From positions 6,200,501 through 6,264,500 of the forward strand of contig NZ_CP081903.1 in assembly GCF_020091405.1 (NCBI RefSeq): a stretch of DNA of 64,000 nucleotides. Direction: 5' to 3'. The position numbers and the translations under genes are program-made. A model generated the notes under the pieces. The model was not told the origin of the DNA. It made no database searches and worked only from the letters and a program-made list of their open reading frames with translations. This DNA is from Bacteroides cellulosilyticus (lineage in GTDB: Bacteria > Bacteroidota > Bacteroidia > Bacteroidales > Bacteroidaceae). Shown in pieces: positions 7,300 through 17,431 of this stretch; the first letter of the stretch is position 1, and each line of letters starts with the position of its first letter.

Positions 7300-8901
7300 T
7301 TATTGCGATATTTGGTTATATATATCTATTATCTTATCCCAAATATCTGTTCTATCCGTTGTCATTACCATTATTTTAGCATAAGGAATGGTCATTTGTA
7401 ACAAATGATCTCCACGAATATCTTGTCTCAAATCTTTCATACTCCAATCTGCCCATCGATTAACCACCCCTTTGGGATCCATGGCCTCTTCAGGATATTG
7501 TCCTGGTCGTAATCCTGTTTTCTCATAAACATAATGCAACAGATTTTGATACTGCTTACCTCCTCTTTCAAATGGAACCAAATATCTATCTCCAATATAT
7601 CTATAATTTGTTTGCCAAGCGGCAAGTTGCTTGCCTGCTTTTGCATACCAATCATCTATAAAATTCAAATGCTCTTTATTATCAGGGTAGATTACAGGCA
7701 TATACAATACTTGCGATAAAGTATCCTCCGAAATATACTTTCTTACTTCATCATAGGAATAAGGTAATTTGAAAGCCACATACTGAACTGCATTTTTTTC
7801 CATCGCTATCTTAATGCATCCCCTAAATATCTCCACCCAACTAGCAAAAATTTTTCTTTTTGCTTCCTCACCATGTGTTTTAGGGTCATACATACAGTTA
7901 GCTATACAGTTTCCATTACGATCATAGCGCGCCCTCAAGTCTTTGATGTCAACAGTAAAAATCAATTCCACTTCCTTAACTAAATCTATTAGGTCTCCAA
8001 ACATCAAGTAAGGATAATTAGATACTTCTGTATTTTTCTTTCGGAGCTTTAGTCTTGAATAAACATCCTTGTTCACTTCAAAAATATATTTATCCCCCTC
8101 ATAGTTAGATAAACGATGCATACTATAATCATGAGAAGCTATCAATTGATGATCGCCTGTTAACATAACATCTGACTCCAAAACATCTGTATATTTCTTT
8201 GTTTCTCTAATAGCATCGGAAGAATTTTCCGGATAACTATTTCCTAAATTAAATCCCCAAACACCTCGATGAGCAGCTAATATCAAATCTATAGGTTTGT
8301 TTATATCCGGAGATTTAAAATGACTCCATGCTTTTGTTACAAAATCAGCAGCATGCCTCAAGTCATAACAATAATGATTAGGATGAAATAAATAGTTGCC
8401 ACCATTCCTATCAATAAGTCCTAATCCCGGAATCTTGCAAATTTCCATTACTGAATTTGCTTCAGTAATTTGTATTTTCAAATTGATATTATGTCTCAAA
8501 AAAGGAAATGGATGAATTTTTGAAGAATCATAAGAAAAACGTTCTATTGATCCTAAAGAAGTTTTTATATCTCTACTATTCCATGTATTTGGATAATAAA
8601 TAGCTCCAGAACCTAACGCAGACTTATTATATACAGTGCCTATACCTGCAAAAGCAGAAGATGTGGAAGTTATATAAGCATGATAAACGAGTGTATTTGT
8701 TGTTTCCGCATAAATTTTCACATCAATCTTACCACCTGCATTAACAACTCCTTTTATACCGTTTTCCATATCAGTGTAAGGGCTAAATAGTACTTGCAAA
8801 TCAATTACAGCTCTTGTTTCTTTCCCTTCAAGTTCCATTATGAACATCAAAAGAAAACACATACACATAAATCGCAAAAAACTATATTTCAAATTTTGCA
8901 T
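7300..8901 (-). CDS. Secreted GDPD-family phosphodiesterase with novel N-terminal domain
   Basis: 533 residues, signal peptide about 1-26. Residues about 30-200 form an N-terminal region I do not recognise. Residues about 206-520 are a glycerophosphodiester phosphodiesterase TIM barrel: AAHRGVW (His211), a DVLESDV segment with Glu242 and Asp244 for metal binding, and IASHDYSM with His257. Known members hydrolyse glycerophosphodiesters to an alcohol and glycerol 3-phosphate, and some (GlpQ type) attack teichoic acids. The gene follows SusD in locus A after a terminator-like hairpin (9086-9121), so it may be transcribed at a lower level than susCD or from its own start. This is the second GDPD domain in the locus; the other is in 1221-3716. 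Confidence 0.85.
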   Translation of the reverse strand: MQNLKYSFLRFMCMCFLLMFIMELEGKETRAVIDLQVLFSPYTDMENGIKGVVNAGGKIDVKIYAETTNTLVYHAYITSTSSAFAGIGTVYNKSALGSGAIYYPNTWNSRDIKTSLGSIERFSYDSSKIHPFPFLRHNINLKIQITEANSVMEICKIPGLGLIDRNGGNYLFHPNHYCYDLRHAADFVTKAWSHFKSPDINKPIDLILAAHRGVWGFNLGNSYPENSSDAIRETKKYTDVLESDVMLTGDHQLIASHDYSMHRLSNYEGDKYIFEVNKDVYSRLKLRKKNTEVSNYPYLMFGDLIDLVKEVELIFTVDIKDLRARYDRNGNCIANCMYDPKTHGEEAKRKIFASWVEIFRGCIKIAMEKNAVQYVAFKLPYSYDEVRKYISEDTLSQVLYMPVIYPDNKEHLNFIDDWYAKAGKQLAAWQTNYRYIGDRYLVPFERGGKQYQNLLHYVYEKTGLRPGQYPEEAMDPKGVVNRWADWSMKDLRQDIRGDHLLQMTIPYAKIMVMTTDRTDIWDKIIDIYNQISQ

Positions 8902-9085
8902 ACTTCAAGTTTATAAATGATAGATAAAAAACATCTCATATTCAGCAAGGAGAATGTATAAGAAGCCATATTCCATAAATATATATTTCATTATAGAGCT
9001 CTTCATATGACATAAGAGCCTAATAAATAATCATAGAATACTCAAAAAAAGGTTTACCAGCCTAGATAGAACTAAAAAACATCAC

Positions 9086-9121
9086 CATACGGCAACCCTT
9101 TCAAAGTAAGGTTGCCGTATG
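9086..9121 (-). terminator. Terminator-like hairpin after locus A susD
   Basis: Perfect 12-bp stem (catacggcaacc at 9086-9097, ggttgccgtatg at 9110-9121), 18 bp past the susD stop codon on the minus strand and followed on that strand by a T-run within about 12 bases. It would end or attenuate the susCD transcript before the GDPD gene. Confidence 0.75.
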
Positions 9122-9138
9122 TAGTATATATATATTAA

Positions 9139-10956
9139 TTAGTAATATCCTTCATTTTGTTCCTCTTCAATCTTTCCTGCCGGTTTCAAGCGGTCAATGT
9201 GATTCTGAGGAATAGGACGTAGTTTATGAAATGGTCTCATGGTACCAGCTGCTTTAGCTTCCTTATTAAATTTCATTACCCAATCATATAAAACCCCACA
9301 ACGCACTAAATCTTCCCAACGGCAAATCTCACCTAACAATTCACGCCCTCTTTCATCTAAAATAAAAGTAACAAAGTCACCTTTCAGATCATCCGGAGTA
9401 ACTTTTATCTGATCATAAGTACATTCAGTGTCATTCATTTCTCCGCCCTCTTCTTTCCAATATTGAGGAGCTTTTACTTCACCATCAGCCCATGCTGCAC
9501 GCTTTCTTATAACATTAATATATTTAGCGGCTAATTCATAGTTTCCCTTTCTTCCTGCAGCTTCAGCTGCAATCAAGTAGGTTTCACCCAAACGCATACG
9601 CACCCATTCCCGAGAGCCTTCTTTTGTATTTTTATCAGGTCGTGTAGGATCTAAGTGCTTTAACAAGACAGGATTTCCTTCTATATCATGCATCTCATAA
9701 GGCATATACACATACTTAAAATTGGCTAAATATTGTCGCATTTCCATAGTGTTAGGGGTTAGTCCACATTTATGTACTGAAAAATAAATGGCTGTATCAC
9801 CCAACTCAATTTTTCGACTACCGGCTATTTGCCCTTTCGAAGGATCAGGTGTAAAATAGACTTGTCCATTGTAAGAGAGTTCTTCCCATTTAGGTAGTGT
9901 TTTCGGATTGTTAGCATAGAAAACCATTTTGAAACTTTTGTAGAAACGTGAATCGTTTTTACGATCAAATAAGGTCAACAAAGTTTTATCTGTCGGTCTA
10001 ATCATACCATAAGGTCTTCCATTTTCCACATCACGAATCATTCCGGGTTGTTTCTCATACATAGCTGCATTCCAATGCAAATGAAACTGATTTCCATCAC
10101 CATTAAACAATGGATTACTTGTGAACTGGACAGCATAAATAACTTCAGAATTACCCATATTTTTCATGTTCCACAAATCTGCAAAATTATCCATCAATTT
10201 ATGAGTTCCACCATTTTCCGGCAATACACTTTCCGAATAATAAAGACAACTATCTAAATCAGTCGGTTGCATACCACGAATATCCGTTTCTGCACTTGCC
10301 CGAGTAAGATATACTTTAGCTAATAAATGTGCTACAGCATATTTATCGGCTTTTCCCTTATTAGCAAGTGCAATAGGAAGCAATGACTCCGCCGTTCGCA
10401 AGTCTGTAATAATTTGCTTATAAACATCTGCTACTGAAGCACGCTTATAGTCTGTTCTCACTTCAAAATTACCTTGCGTTTCTAAAGGTATCTTCCCAAA
10501 ATGTTGAACCAAGTCATAATAAAAATAAGCTCTAAGAAAAAGTAATTCACCTATACTTGAATTCTTTTTAGACTCAGAAAGTTCTTGACTTTCATTTACT
10601 TTTTGCAGAGCTATATTTGCTGTACTAATAGCCTGATAATGATTCTCCCAAAATTGATACAACATTTTTAAAGATGGATTCATAAAACCCGATTCATAGC
10701 GATTAAAAGATTCTCTTGTACCTCCATCCCTTGCTTCCGTAAAAAGATCTACTCCTAGTTCATTCATCATATCCGACCTTTCTTTTGCTCCCCATCTCAT
10801 GTATGAATAAACTGAAACAAGTGCAGCATCAATTCCTTTCTCTGTCGAATAATAATCATACGTCAACTTTGAAGAATCCTCTTCTCGTAGCCAATCACTG
10901 CATCCTTGAAGCAGCATGACTGATAAAATTATAAAACATATAAATTTAATTTTCAT
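9139..10956 (-). CDS. SusD/RagB-family outer-membrane lipoprotein (locus A)
   Basis: 605 residues. Signal peptide with lipobox LLQGC (Cys19), then the SusD-typical segment GIDAALVSVYSYMRWG and the TPR-like helices (LFLRAYFYYDLVQHFGKIPL) that form the SusC contact face. Late motifs of the family are present (RMGETYLIAAEAAGRKGNY, RGRELLGEICRWEDLVRCGV). SusD proteins sit on the cell surface as a lid on the SusC channel and bind the glycan. Starts 22 bp after the stop of its SusC. The substrate cannot be read from the sequence; the downstream genes point to a phosphodiester-containing ligand. Confidence 0.95.
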   Translation of the reverse strand: MKIKFICFIILSVMLLQGCSDWLREEDSSKLTYDYYSTEKGIDAALVSVYSYMRWGAKERSDMMNELGVDLFTEARDGGTRESFNRYESGFMNPSLKMLYQFWENHYQAISTANIALQKVNESQELSESKKNSSIGELLFLRAYFYYDLVQHFGKIPLETQGNFEVRTDYKRASVADVYKQIITDLRTAESLLPIALANKGKADKYAVAHLLAKVYLTRASAETDIRGMQPTDLDSCLYYSESVLPENGGTHKLMDNFADLWNMKNMGNSEVIYAVQFTSNPLFNGDGNQFHLHWNAAMYEKQPGMIRDVENGRPYGMIRPTDKTLLTLFDRKNDSRFYKSFKMVFYANNPKTLPKWEELSYNGQVYFTPDPSKGQIAGSRKIELGDTAIYFSVHKCGLTPNTMEMRQYLANFKYVYMPYEMHDIEGNPVLLKHLDPTRPDKNTKEGSREWVRMRLGETYLIAAEAAGRKGNYELAAKYINVIRKRAAWADGEVKAPQYWKEEGGEMNDTECTYDQIKVTPDDLKGDFVTFILDERGRELLGEICRWEDLVRCGVLYDWVMKFNKEAKAAGTMRPFHKLRPIPQNHIDRLKPAGKIEEEQNEGYY

Positions 10957-10978
10957 AATATTTTCTATTTAATGATTT

Positions 10979-13900
10979 TTAAAAAGAAAGATTTACGCCT
11001 CCCATCCAAGTAGAGCAACTTGGCGTCGTATATCCAGCTGCCCCTTCTGGGTCAATTCCCTTGAAGTTAGTGAAAACGAATGGATTGTTAGCAGCAAAAT
11101 AGAGTCTTATTCTTCTTGCCCTCAATCTACTGGTTATTTTGTCAGGTAAGGTATATCCCAATGTAATATTCCTTATTCTTAAATAATTTGCCTTTTGATA
11201 TCGCAACGTACTAACATAAGCTGGTTCCTGATTATCCACACTAGGACGAGGATATGCATTAGTCGGATTATTGGGTGTCCAATAGTCTATCACTATACTA
11301 TTCGCACGCCCGGGCTTATTTTCATATTCTATATCATTATTGAGCATAGAACCCATACTGGCATATAGAAAGAAAGAAAAATCGAATCCTTTATAGCTAA
11401 AGTTATTTACCATACTAGCTATAAACTTCGGGCTGGTAGTTCCCAATATTTTTCTATCAGCTTCAGTAATTTTATTGTCTCCATTATCCCAGATTTTAAT
11501 ATCTCCCAGTTTAAAACTAGCCCCATTGTCGTTAAACTTCTTCATTTCAGCAATATCTTCGGGAGTATCCTGCCAAATTCCAATTTTCTCATAATCATAA
11601 AACACATGTAATGGTTGCCCTATAAACCAACTATTTCCAATATCATCAATCTTGCCATTATATAAAGACTCAATCGATTCTTTATTAGCATAGAACATTA
11701 CATCTGTAGTCCATTGAAAAGCTTTGGAATTAATGTTCATTGATGATAAAGAGACTTCTATACCTTTATTCCGAGTTTCGCCAACATTTGAAAGTACGCT
11801 TCCAAAACCCGATACCACAGGAATCTGCCTTTCCAACAGAAGATCGGAAGTATTTTGCAAATAAAAGTCTATAGCACCACTAAGTCTATTATCAAATAGC
11901 CCAAAGTCTAAACCAATATTCCATTGTTTAGTAGTTTCCCACGTCAATGCATCATTAGCCATTATTGATGGAGCATATCCTAATACTTCTTTACCACCAT
12001 TATCCCATACATATTTAGCTAATTTTAACCCACCTTTAGTCATATAAGGATCAATTGCTGAATTTCCAGTTTTACCCCAACCTACCCTTAATTTTAAATT
12101 GGATATAATATTTTGCTTCTTCATAAAGGATTCTTCACTAATTCTCCATCCCAGAGCTATTGAAGGGAAAAGTACCCATTTATGTCCTTCCGCCAATCGC
12201 GAAGAACCATCATAACGTGCAGAACCAGTAAATAAATACTTTCCTTTATAGCTATAGTTCACACGTCCCATAAAAGATGCCATATTCCATTTTACCAACT
12301 TGCTACCAATATTATCAACAGTTAAAGCCGAAGCAATATCATTATATTGTAGTTTATCTGAAGCTATGTCTTGTACTCCCACTTGATTAGATTCATTTTT
12401 ATCCTCTTGTATAGATTGCAGTAATGTAAGCCCTAATGAATGGTCTTTACCAAAATCCTTATTATAAAAAAACATATTCTCAAGAGTCATCATAGTGTAT
12501 TTACTCATCCCATTTTCAGCATATGATGTTCCTAACTGTCTTTTCGATGTCTTAGAAGAATAAAATTGATAATCTTGTACTGTACGTGAATCCAAACCTA
12601 AATTACTTCTAAATTTTAGTCCCTCAATAGGAAAAGTTACTTCTATATAATAACTACCTAAATAACGGCTGGTCTTCAAAGGTGCAGACACTGCCCCATC
12701 AACTAAATTCATTAGAGGATTCCACATTTGAGCATCTGCCGCAACTAGTTCAGTGGGAGTTCCATCATCATTTCGCAAAGCTCCTAGAGGACTGATTCTA
12801 TACATGTATTGATCTCCTTCCATTCCACTCCCACGCTGCTCGATCGAATGTGAGTATTGAGTTTGTAATCCAAACTTAAACCATTTATTAATTTCATGAT
12901 TCAAGTTTAAACGTACCGAATATCTTTCATAGCTTTTATCTTTAATAACACCATCCACTCTGTTGTAAGTGGCCGAAGCTAGAAAATTAGTTTTGGTATT
13001 TCCACCTTGGACACTTATTTGGTGATCTGTTACAATTCCGTTTCGAGTAATATGGTCAAACCAGTTGTCGGTGCGGACATTACCAGGATTATAATTCCCG
13101 TTCTCATCATATCCCATCATTAAAGATTCAAGCACATAAGCATCCTGCTTAAACATCGGATTTGCCATATCGGCTGATTTATCGGGACTATCTGAAGTAT
13201 ACTTGCCTGAACTGTTCGTATTACGATATGCTTCACGTGTGTATTCTGCATATTGAGCTGCATTCATTAGTTCAAGTTTATTTTGGATTGTTTGCCCCCC
13301 TACATAACCGTTATAATCAACCATTGTTTTGCCATTTTTTCCTTGTTTTGTCGTAATTAATACAACCCCATTAGCACCTCTGGAACCATAAATAGCTGTA
13401 GCAGACGCATCTTTCAAAACCTCCATTGATGCAATATCCGAAGGACTAATTTCACGAAGCCCACCTGTGATGGGAACACCGTCAACCACATACAGCGGTT
13501 CATTACTTGCATTGATTGAACGTTTACCACGAATTAAAACTGACGGAGAAGTACCCGGTGCCCAATTATCCTGAGAAACCAATACACCGGAAGCACGTCC
13601 TTGCAAAGCTTCGGAGGCAGAGGTAACAGGTACAGAAGCAATCTTCGCTGCATCTACAGAAGTCATTGCACCTGTTACATCCCTTTTTCTTTGCACACCA
13701 TACCCCACCACCACTACTTCATCTATCAATTCGCTATCTTCCTGAAGTATTATATTGGAGAGATTTTTATCGGATGCTTTCAGTTTAATAGTCTTATAAC
13801 CAACATACGAAATAGTCAGAGTAGAATTCTCAGGAACATCTGTCAAAGAATATTCACCATCTATATTAGTTATCGTACCATTAGACGTCTCATCCACTAA

Positions 13901-14287
13901 AATACTGGCACCAATAACAGGTTCGCCTTTTTCATCAATAACAGTACCTGAAATCCTTTTTGTTTTCCCTGTTTGCTGTAAAGAGTCCGAAGTCTTCTTC
14001 TCTTTCAGATAGATTTTCTTCTCACCAATTTCAAAAACCACATCCGTACCAGTGAATAATTTACTAAGCACATTCGATAGCTCTTCATCTTTTGCTTCAA
14101 TGGTAACAATCCTGTCCGGATAAACTGTAGGGCGACTGTATGCCACAGTCAGCCCGGTTTGTTGTGTAATGGCATCAAAGACTTTTGTTAACTTAACTTG
14201 CCGGAATTGCAAAGTCACTTTCTGAGCAGAGACTGTTAAACAAGTCATAAAGCCCAAAAGAAGGACAAGTAAAATCTTGTGTTTCAT
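10979..14287 (-). CDS. SusC/RagA TonB-dependent outer-membrane transporter with STN domain (locus A)
   Basis: 1102 residues. Signal peptide (1-21), STN/secretin-type signalling domain (about 22-95, starting KVTLQFRQVKLTKVFDAI), carboxypeptidase-regulatory-like beta-sandwich (about 112-182, GTVIDEKGEPVIGASILVDE), a DEVVVVGYG motif at 189-197, plug domain (about 200-320, YVVDGVPI, GSRGANGVVLITTKQG) and a beta-barrel ending in GGVNLSF with terminal Phe. The STN domain marks it as a signal-transducing transporter that contacts the FecR encoded just upstream (14819-15850). Imports oligomers bound by the adjacent SusD using TonB energy. Confidence 0.96.
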   Translation of the reverse strand: MKHKILLVLLLGFMTCLTVSAQKVTLQFRQVKLTKVFDAITQQTGLTVAYSRPTVYPDRIVTIEAKDEELSNVLSKLFTGTDVVFEIGEKKIYLKEKKTSDSLQQTGKTKRISGTVIDEKGEPVIGASILVDETSNGTITNIDGEYSLTDVPENSTLTISYVGYKTIKLKASDKNLSNIILQEDSELIDEVVVVGYGVQRKRDVTGAMTSVDAAKIASVPVTSASEALQGRASGVLVSQDNWAPGTSPSVLIRGKRSINASNEPLYVVDGVPITGGLREISPSDIASMEVLKDASATAIYGSRGANGVVLITTKQGKNGKTMVDYNGYVGGQTIQNKLELMNAAQYAEYTREAYRNTNSSGKYTSDSPDKSADMANPMFKQDAYVLESLMMGYDENGNYNPGNVRTDNWFDHITRNGIVTDHQISVQGGNTKTNFLASATYNRVDGVIKDKSYERYSVRLNLNHEINKWFKFGLQTQYSHSIEQRGSGMEGDQYMYRISPLGALRNDDGTPTELVAADAQMWNPLMNLVDGAVSAPLKTSRYLGSYYIEVTFPIEGLKFRSNLGLDSRTVQDYQFYSSKTSKRQLGTSYAENGMSKYTMMTLENMFFYNKDFGKDHSLGLTLLQSIQEDKNESNQVGVQDIASDKLQYNDIASALTVDNIGSKLVKWNMASFMGRVNYSYKGKYLFTGSARYDGSSRLAEGHKWVLFPSIALGWRISEESFMKKQNIISNLKLRVGWGKTGNSAIDPYMTKGGLKLAKYVWDNGGKEVLGYAPSIMANDALTWETTKQWNIGLDFGLFDNRLSGAIDFYLQNTSDLLLERQIPVVSGFGSVLSNVGETRNKGIEVSLSSMNINSKAFQWTTDVMFYANKESIESLYNGKIDDIGNSWFIGQPLHVFYDYEKIGIWQDTPEDIAEMKKFNDNGASFKLGDIKIWDNGDNKITEADRKILGTTSPKFIASMVNNFSYKGFDFSFFLYASMGSMLNNDIEYENKPGRANSIVIDYWTPNNPTNAYPRPSVDNQEPAYVSTLRYQKANYLRIRNITLGYTLPDKITSRLRARRIRLYFAANNPFVFTNFKGIDPEGAAGYTTPSCSTWMGGVNLSF

Positions 14288-14818
14288 AACTTAAATTTTA
14301 GATTAACATTAGTATAAAAATTCGCTTTATACTAAGTAGACACACAAGATTTCGGAGCGGGTGAGAGAAAAAAGATTTTTTTTCGATAAATCAGGAAAAA
14401 GACTCTTAAAAGCAAAGAATCGTCATTGGCGGTTCTAAATGTAGCTCGTCATCTTGTATTCTATGTATCTGCGTATAATTGTCCAATCATCTATGATGAT
14501 TTGTACAAATCTACGACTTTTATTATTATAAGCAGTAGTTTCGTGCAAGAAATCTGAGGGTAATATAAACTGTTCTATTTGATAAAGAAACTTCGTTCAT
14601 AGAAGACAAAAAAGATAAAAGGCAGCTATTTCTTGCCGATACCGGCAAAAATCACCGTTTTTTGTGAATAATACAAAATCAAAACTTGCCGATAGAATAG
14701 TCTTGAATTATTACTCATTTCCATATTTCCAAAATGGTACTTACTTTCTCTTTAGCGGAGATAAGATAGAACGTCTGGAATAGTTTATTGGCAATTTACG
14801 TTTAGATATTCTGCATAA
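14288..14818. other. 531-bp intergenic leader between FecR and SusC of locus A
   Basis: No ORF worth calling. It must hold the promoter used by the locus A sigma factor. A perfect inverted repeat (ttgccg at 14633-14638, cggcaa at 14643-14648, 4-nt loop) is visible, and the sequence cttgccgata recurs at about 14683-14692. A TAGATTTG element lies on the minus strand at 14513-14506, but no good -33 box precedes it. Confidence 0.5.
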
Positions 14819-15850
14819 TCAATGCATTAGACGGGAATCCTCTTTTTTTCTTGTGACTATCACTTCCCTTTCAGCCTCCTTATATTCAAACCGTAACGGT
14901 GCAATCTTTTCCAAATCCTGAAGAACTTTTTCGAGAAGCGTATTCTCTGACGTAATCGTAAAGTATACATCTCCAACCGTCGCGTCTTCTATCTTGAAGT
15001 CTACATCATACCAGCGATTCAGCACCTTGATAACCTCGGACAATGGGGCATCTTTGAAAGCGATCACGTTCTTTTTCCACAAAGAAGAAATCTGTGCATC
15101 CAAGTTCCGGGTAATGGTGCAATGTTCACTCTCCTTGTTATAGACAAGCTTCTCACCGGGTTTCAACGGATATTTCTTATCAGAAGAAAGCGTCAGATTA
15201 ACACGACCTTCGTCCAGACAAACAGTGATATCCCGATTCTCCGGGTAGGCATGAACATCGAACGAGGTTCCCAAAACATGTACGGCAGGTCCGTTAAGAT
15301 TGACAATGAAAGGCCGGCGGGAATTTTTCGATACTACAAAATAAGCCTCACCTTCCAAGTAGACTTCACGACTGGAGAACGCAAATTTCTTTGGATACTT
15401 CAGGCGTGAATCTGAATTTATATAAGCACGTGTGCCATCCTGAAACATCATTTGCAGGCGCTCACCTTTGGGCACATAGATTTCTTCGTAACCAGAATCA
15501 CCCAGCAGATCGACACGGGTATTCACCTGAACAAACAGCCCTATCAGCAGCACAAACGGAATGAGTACGGCAGCCACACGGAAAGCAATCCTGCGGACGC
15601 GCTTCTGCCGGATGTTGCGACGGATATGGGCAAGCATCTCTTCGGACGGGATTTCGTGATTGACATAGAGCTCTTCGAATCCCTGTTTGATTTGTATGGC
15701 GTCACGTTCCATACTTTTAGCCAGATAGGCCGCACCCTCATCCGTAGCAAACCAAGCCGCTACAATCCGGGCAACTTCAGGAGTAGATGTGCCTGCCAGT
15801 ACTTCCTGTATCTGTTTTTCTGTAGGTATATTCATATTCTCTGTACTCAT
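14819..15850 (-). CDS. FecR-family anti-sigma factor (locus A)
   Basis: 343 residues. N-terminal cytoplasmic part that binds the sigma factor, a single membrane segment at about 88-107 (IAFRVAAVLIPFVLLIGLFV), then a periplasmic FecR domain (DGTRAYINSDSRLKYPKKF, VYLEGEAYFVVSKNSRRPF, VHVLGTSFDVHAYPENRDIT) and a C-terminal STN-like region (FKDAPLSEVIKVLNRWYDVD). Its ATG overlaps the stop of the sigma gene by 4 bp, so the two are translationally coupled and made in fixed ratio. It relays ligand binding at SusC across the inner membrane. Confidence 0.95.
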   Translation of the reverse strand: MSTENMNIPTEKQIQEVLAGTSTPEVARIVAAWFATDEGAAYLAKSMERDAIQIKQGFEELYVNHEIPSEEMLAHIRRNIRQKRVRRIAFRVAAVLIPFVLLIGLFVQVNTRVDLLGDSGYEEIYVPKGERLQMMFQDGTRAYINSDSRLKYPKKFAFSSREVYLEGEAYFVVSKNSRRPFIVNLNGPAVHVLGTSFDVHAYPENRDITVCLDEGRVNLTLSSDKKYPLKPGEKLVYNKESEHCTITRNLDAQISSLWKKNVIAFKDAPLSEVIKVLNRWYDVDFKIEDATVGDVYFTITSENTLLEKVLQDLEKIAPLRFEYKEAEREVIVTRKKEDSRLMH

Positions 15851-16467
15851 ACTGTTAAATAGACACTTAAATACCTTAACAAGGTGAGGTACGTAACAAA
15901 AATTAGCAATTTTCCCAGATGGATGCGCAACAGTTTCAGCGCATCGGAATAATGGGTTTTGATTGTATTGATCGAGAGTTTCAGGCGGTCGGCTATCTCC
16001 TGGTTGGAGAGTGCTTCACGCACTTTCATCAGGCAGATTTCCCGCTTCTGGGGCGGCAGCATATCGACTGCCTTATAAAAGATGGACATCAGTTCTTTCT
16101 TTTCCAGACTGTCAACAAGGGTATCTTCGTAAGCAGGGGTACCTTGGGCTATCTCATAATTCTTGGTAAGGGCAGTATTCTCATTGCGTATCACATTGAG
16201 TATATGATTTTTAGTCATTGTTATCAGGTAGTTTCTCAGGCTGATGCCCACCCGAAGCTCCGAACGGAATTCCCAGAAACGGGTAAATACGTGCTGCACA
16301 GCGTCTTCTGCCATCGCGGAACTCATCAAATAGCGATAGGCCAATGCATAAAGCAGTTTGTGATATTTATTGTAAACCGCAGTAAATGCCTCTACATCTC
16401 CCCGCTCCACTTTAGCAAAAAGTGTTTCATCTTCAATATCAGATGTTTGCGGGGTTTTACGCTGCAT
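15847..16467 (-). CDS. ECF-type RNA polymerase sigma factor (locus A)
   Basis: 206 residues. Region 2 is visible around KYHKLLYALAYRYLMSSAMA with the AEDAVQHVFTRFWE helix; region 4 helix-turn-helix is LSNQEIADRLKLSINTIKTH. It belongs to the SusC/FecR-linked sigma group of Bacteroidota. The protein ends in an unusually hydrophobic tail (LLIFVTYLTLLRYLSVYLTV), a feature shared with the two other ECF sigma factors of this window. A TATATTTG -7 element lies upstream at 16516-16509. Confidence 0.95.
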   Translation of the reverse strand: MQRKTPQTSDIEDETLFAKVERGDVEAFTAVYNKYHKLLYALAYRYLMSSAMAEDAVQHVFTRFWEFRSELRVGISLRNYLITMTKNHILNVIRNENTALTKNYEIAQGTPAYEDTLVDSLEKKELMSIFYKAVDMLPPQKREICLMKVREALSNQEIADRLKLSINTIKTHYSDALKLLRIHLGKLLIFVTYLTLLRYLSVYLTV

Positions 16468-16508
16468 TTAAACTGTATTTTTAAGGTTAAAAGATAGAAT
16501 GATACGGG

Positions 16509-16516
16509 CAAATATA
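16509..16516 (-). promoter_or_regulatory. Candidate -7 element for the locus A sigma gene
   Basis: TATATTTG on the minus strand, about 42 bp before the sigma start codon. It fits the Bacteroides TAnnTTTG consensus; a matching -33 box is not clear. The rest of 16517-16728 holds nothing I can assign. Confidence 0.45.
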
Positions 16517-16728
16517 GTCATTTTTGACAAAGGTGGGGTATGGATGGGAGATTTTTATGTATATAATACAATCGTGCTTCCAAAGTCTTAGCTTTGGATA
16601 TGATTTCAGTATGATGACTAAAGCCGATTGAAAAGAAATCAGTCCAATTGAATTCATCAGCCAATGGCGAATAAATAGTAAACACATCGCATATCTACAA
16701 ATAAATGAGTGAAAAGAAAGAGTATGAA

Positions 16729-17388
16729 TCAGAACCGGTAAATCAACTCCCACCCTAGAATATGCCTGTCCAGATCACTCTCGTGCTGGTAGCAATAGAA
16801 AACATCTGCCGACCAGGAGGACGACAGTTTAGCTTCCACCCCACCGCGGGCACGGAAGCGGGAGGCATGAAACCATTCATCTTTGCCCAGGCCGTGATAT
16901 TGCTCTAAAGAAACATACGGTGACCATGTAGTTACCTTATAGGCCGCTTTCAAGCGGGTGCGGAGACGGAATTCATCCGCTCCGTGTCCGTCGAAAGTAT
17001 GCTGGAAACGTTCGCGCAGGGTGAACGTCCATTGTCGTTTTTTGAGAGTGAAAGAGACGCCCGCATGGTAACGGTGCCGGGATTTCCAGCCGTCTTCACC
17101 ACGGTTGCGGTAGTGGTATTCGTAACCGCCCTCAGCTTTTAGAAACGGAAGAAGAAGAACAGAAGTACCTACGCCGAAGCCCCAACGGTCTATCTCATCC
17201 AGTGCGTCACGGGTACGCATCTCGACATCTCCGTAAAGTTCCACTTTGGAAGATACATCGTGCCGGGCTTTCATCTTGTTCCAAGTCACGAAATCACTGT
17301 CCTGTGCCTGCAAAGGAGGCAGACAGAAGACAAGCAGTCCTACACACAATATGACAAATCCCCGTAATACAGAATATTTCTTTAGCAT
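16729..17388 (-). CDS. DUF2490-type outer-membrane beta-barrel protein
   Basis: 219 residues with a signal peptide (cleavage near PLQAQ). The mature protein begins DSDFVTWNKMKARHDVSSKV and continues as alternating amphipathic strands (VELYGDVEMRTRD, AEGGYEYHYRNRG, RYHAGVSFTLKKRQWTFTLR) ending in LIYRF with a terminal aromatic residue, as expected of a small outer-membrane barrel. This matches the DUF2490 family; function unknown. It lies downstream of the GH105 gene with a 99-bp gap containing its own promoter-like elements and three direct repeats, so it may be regulated apart from locus B. Confidence 0.8.
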   Translation of the reverse strand: MLKKYSVLRGFVILCVGLLVFCLPPLQAQDSDFVTWNKMKARHDVSSKVELYGDVEMRTRDALDEIDRWGFGVGTSVLLLPFLKAEGGYEYHYRNRGEDGWKSRHRYHAGVSFTLKKRQWTFTLRERFQHTFDGHGADEFRLRTRLKAAYKVTTWSPYVSLEQYHGLGKDEWFHASRFRARGGVEAKLSSSWSADVFYCYQHESDLDRHILGWELIYRF

Positions 17389-17431
17389 ATCATTCTCAAA
17401 GGTTTACTTCAACTTATTTTCTTAGAAGATG

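Noticed and set aside
16487..16753. 88-codon minus-strand ORF between the DUF2490 gene and the sigma gene
   Set aside because: It overlaps the end of the DUF2490 gene, contains the sigma promoter region, and its His/Ser/Ile-rich translation does not look like a protein.
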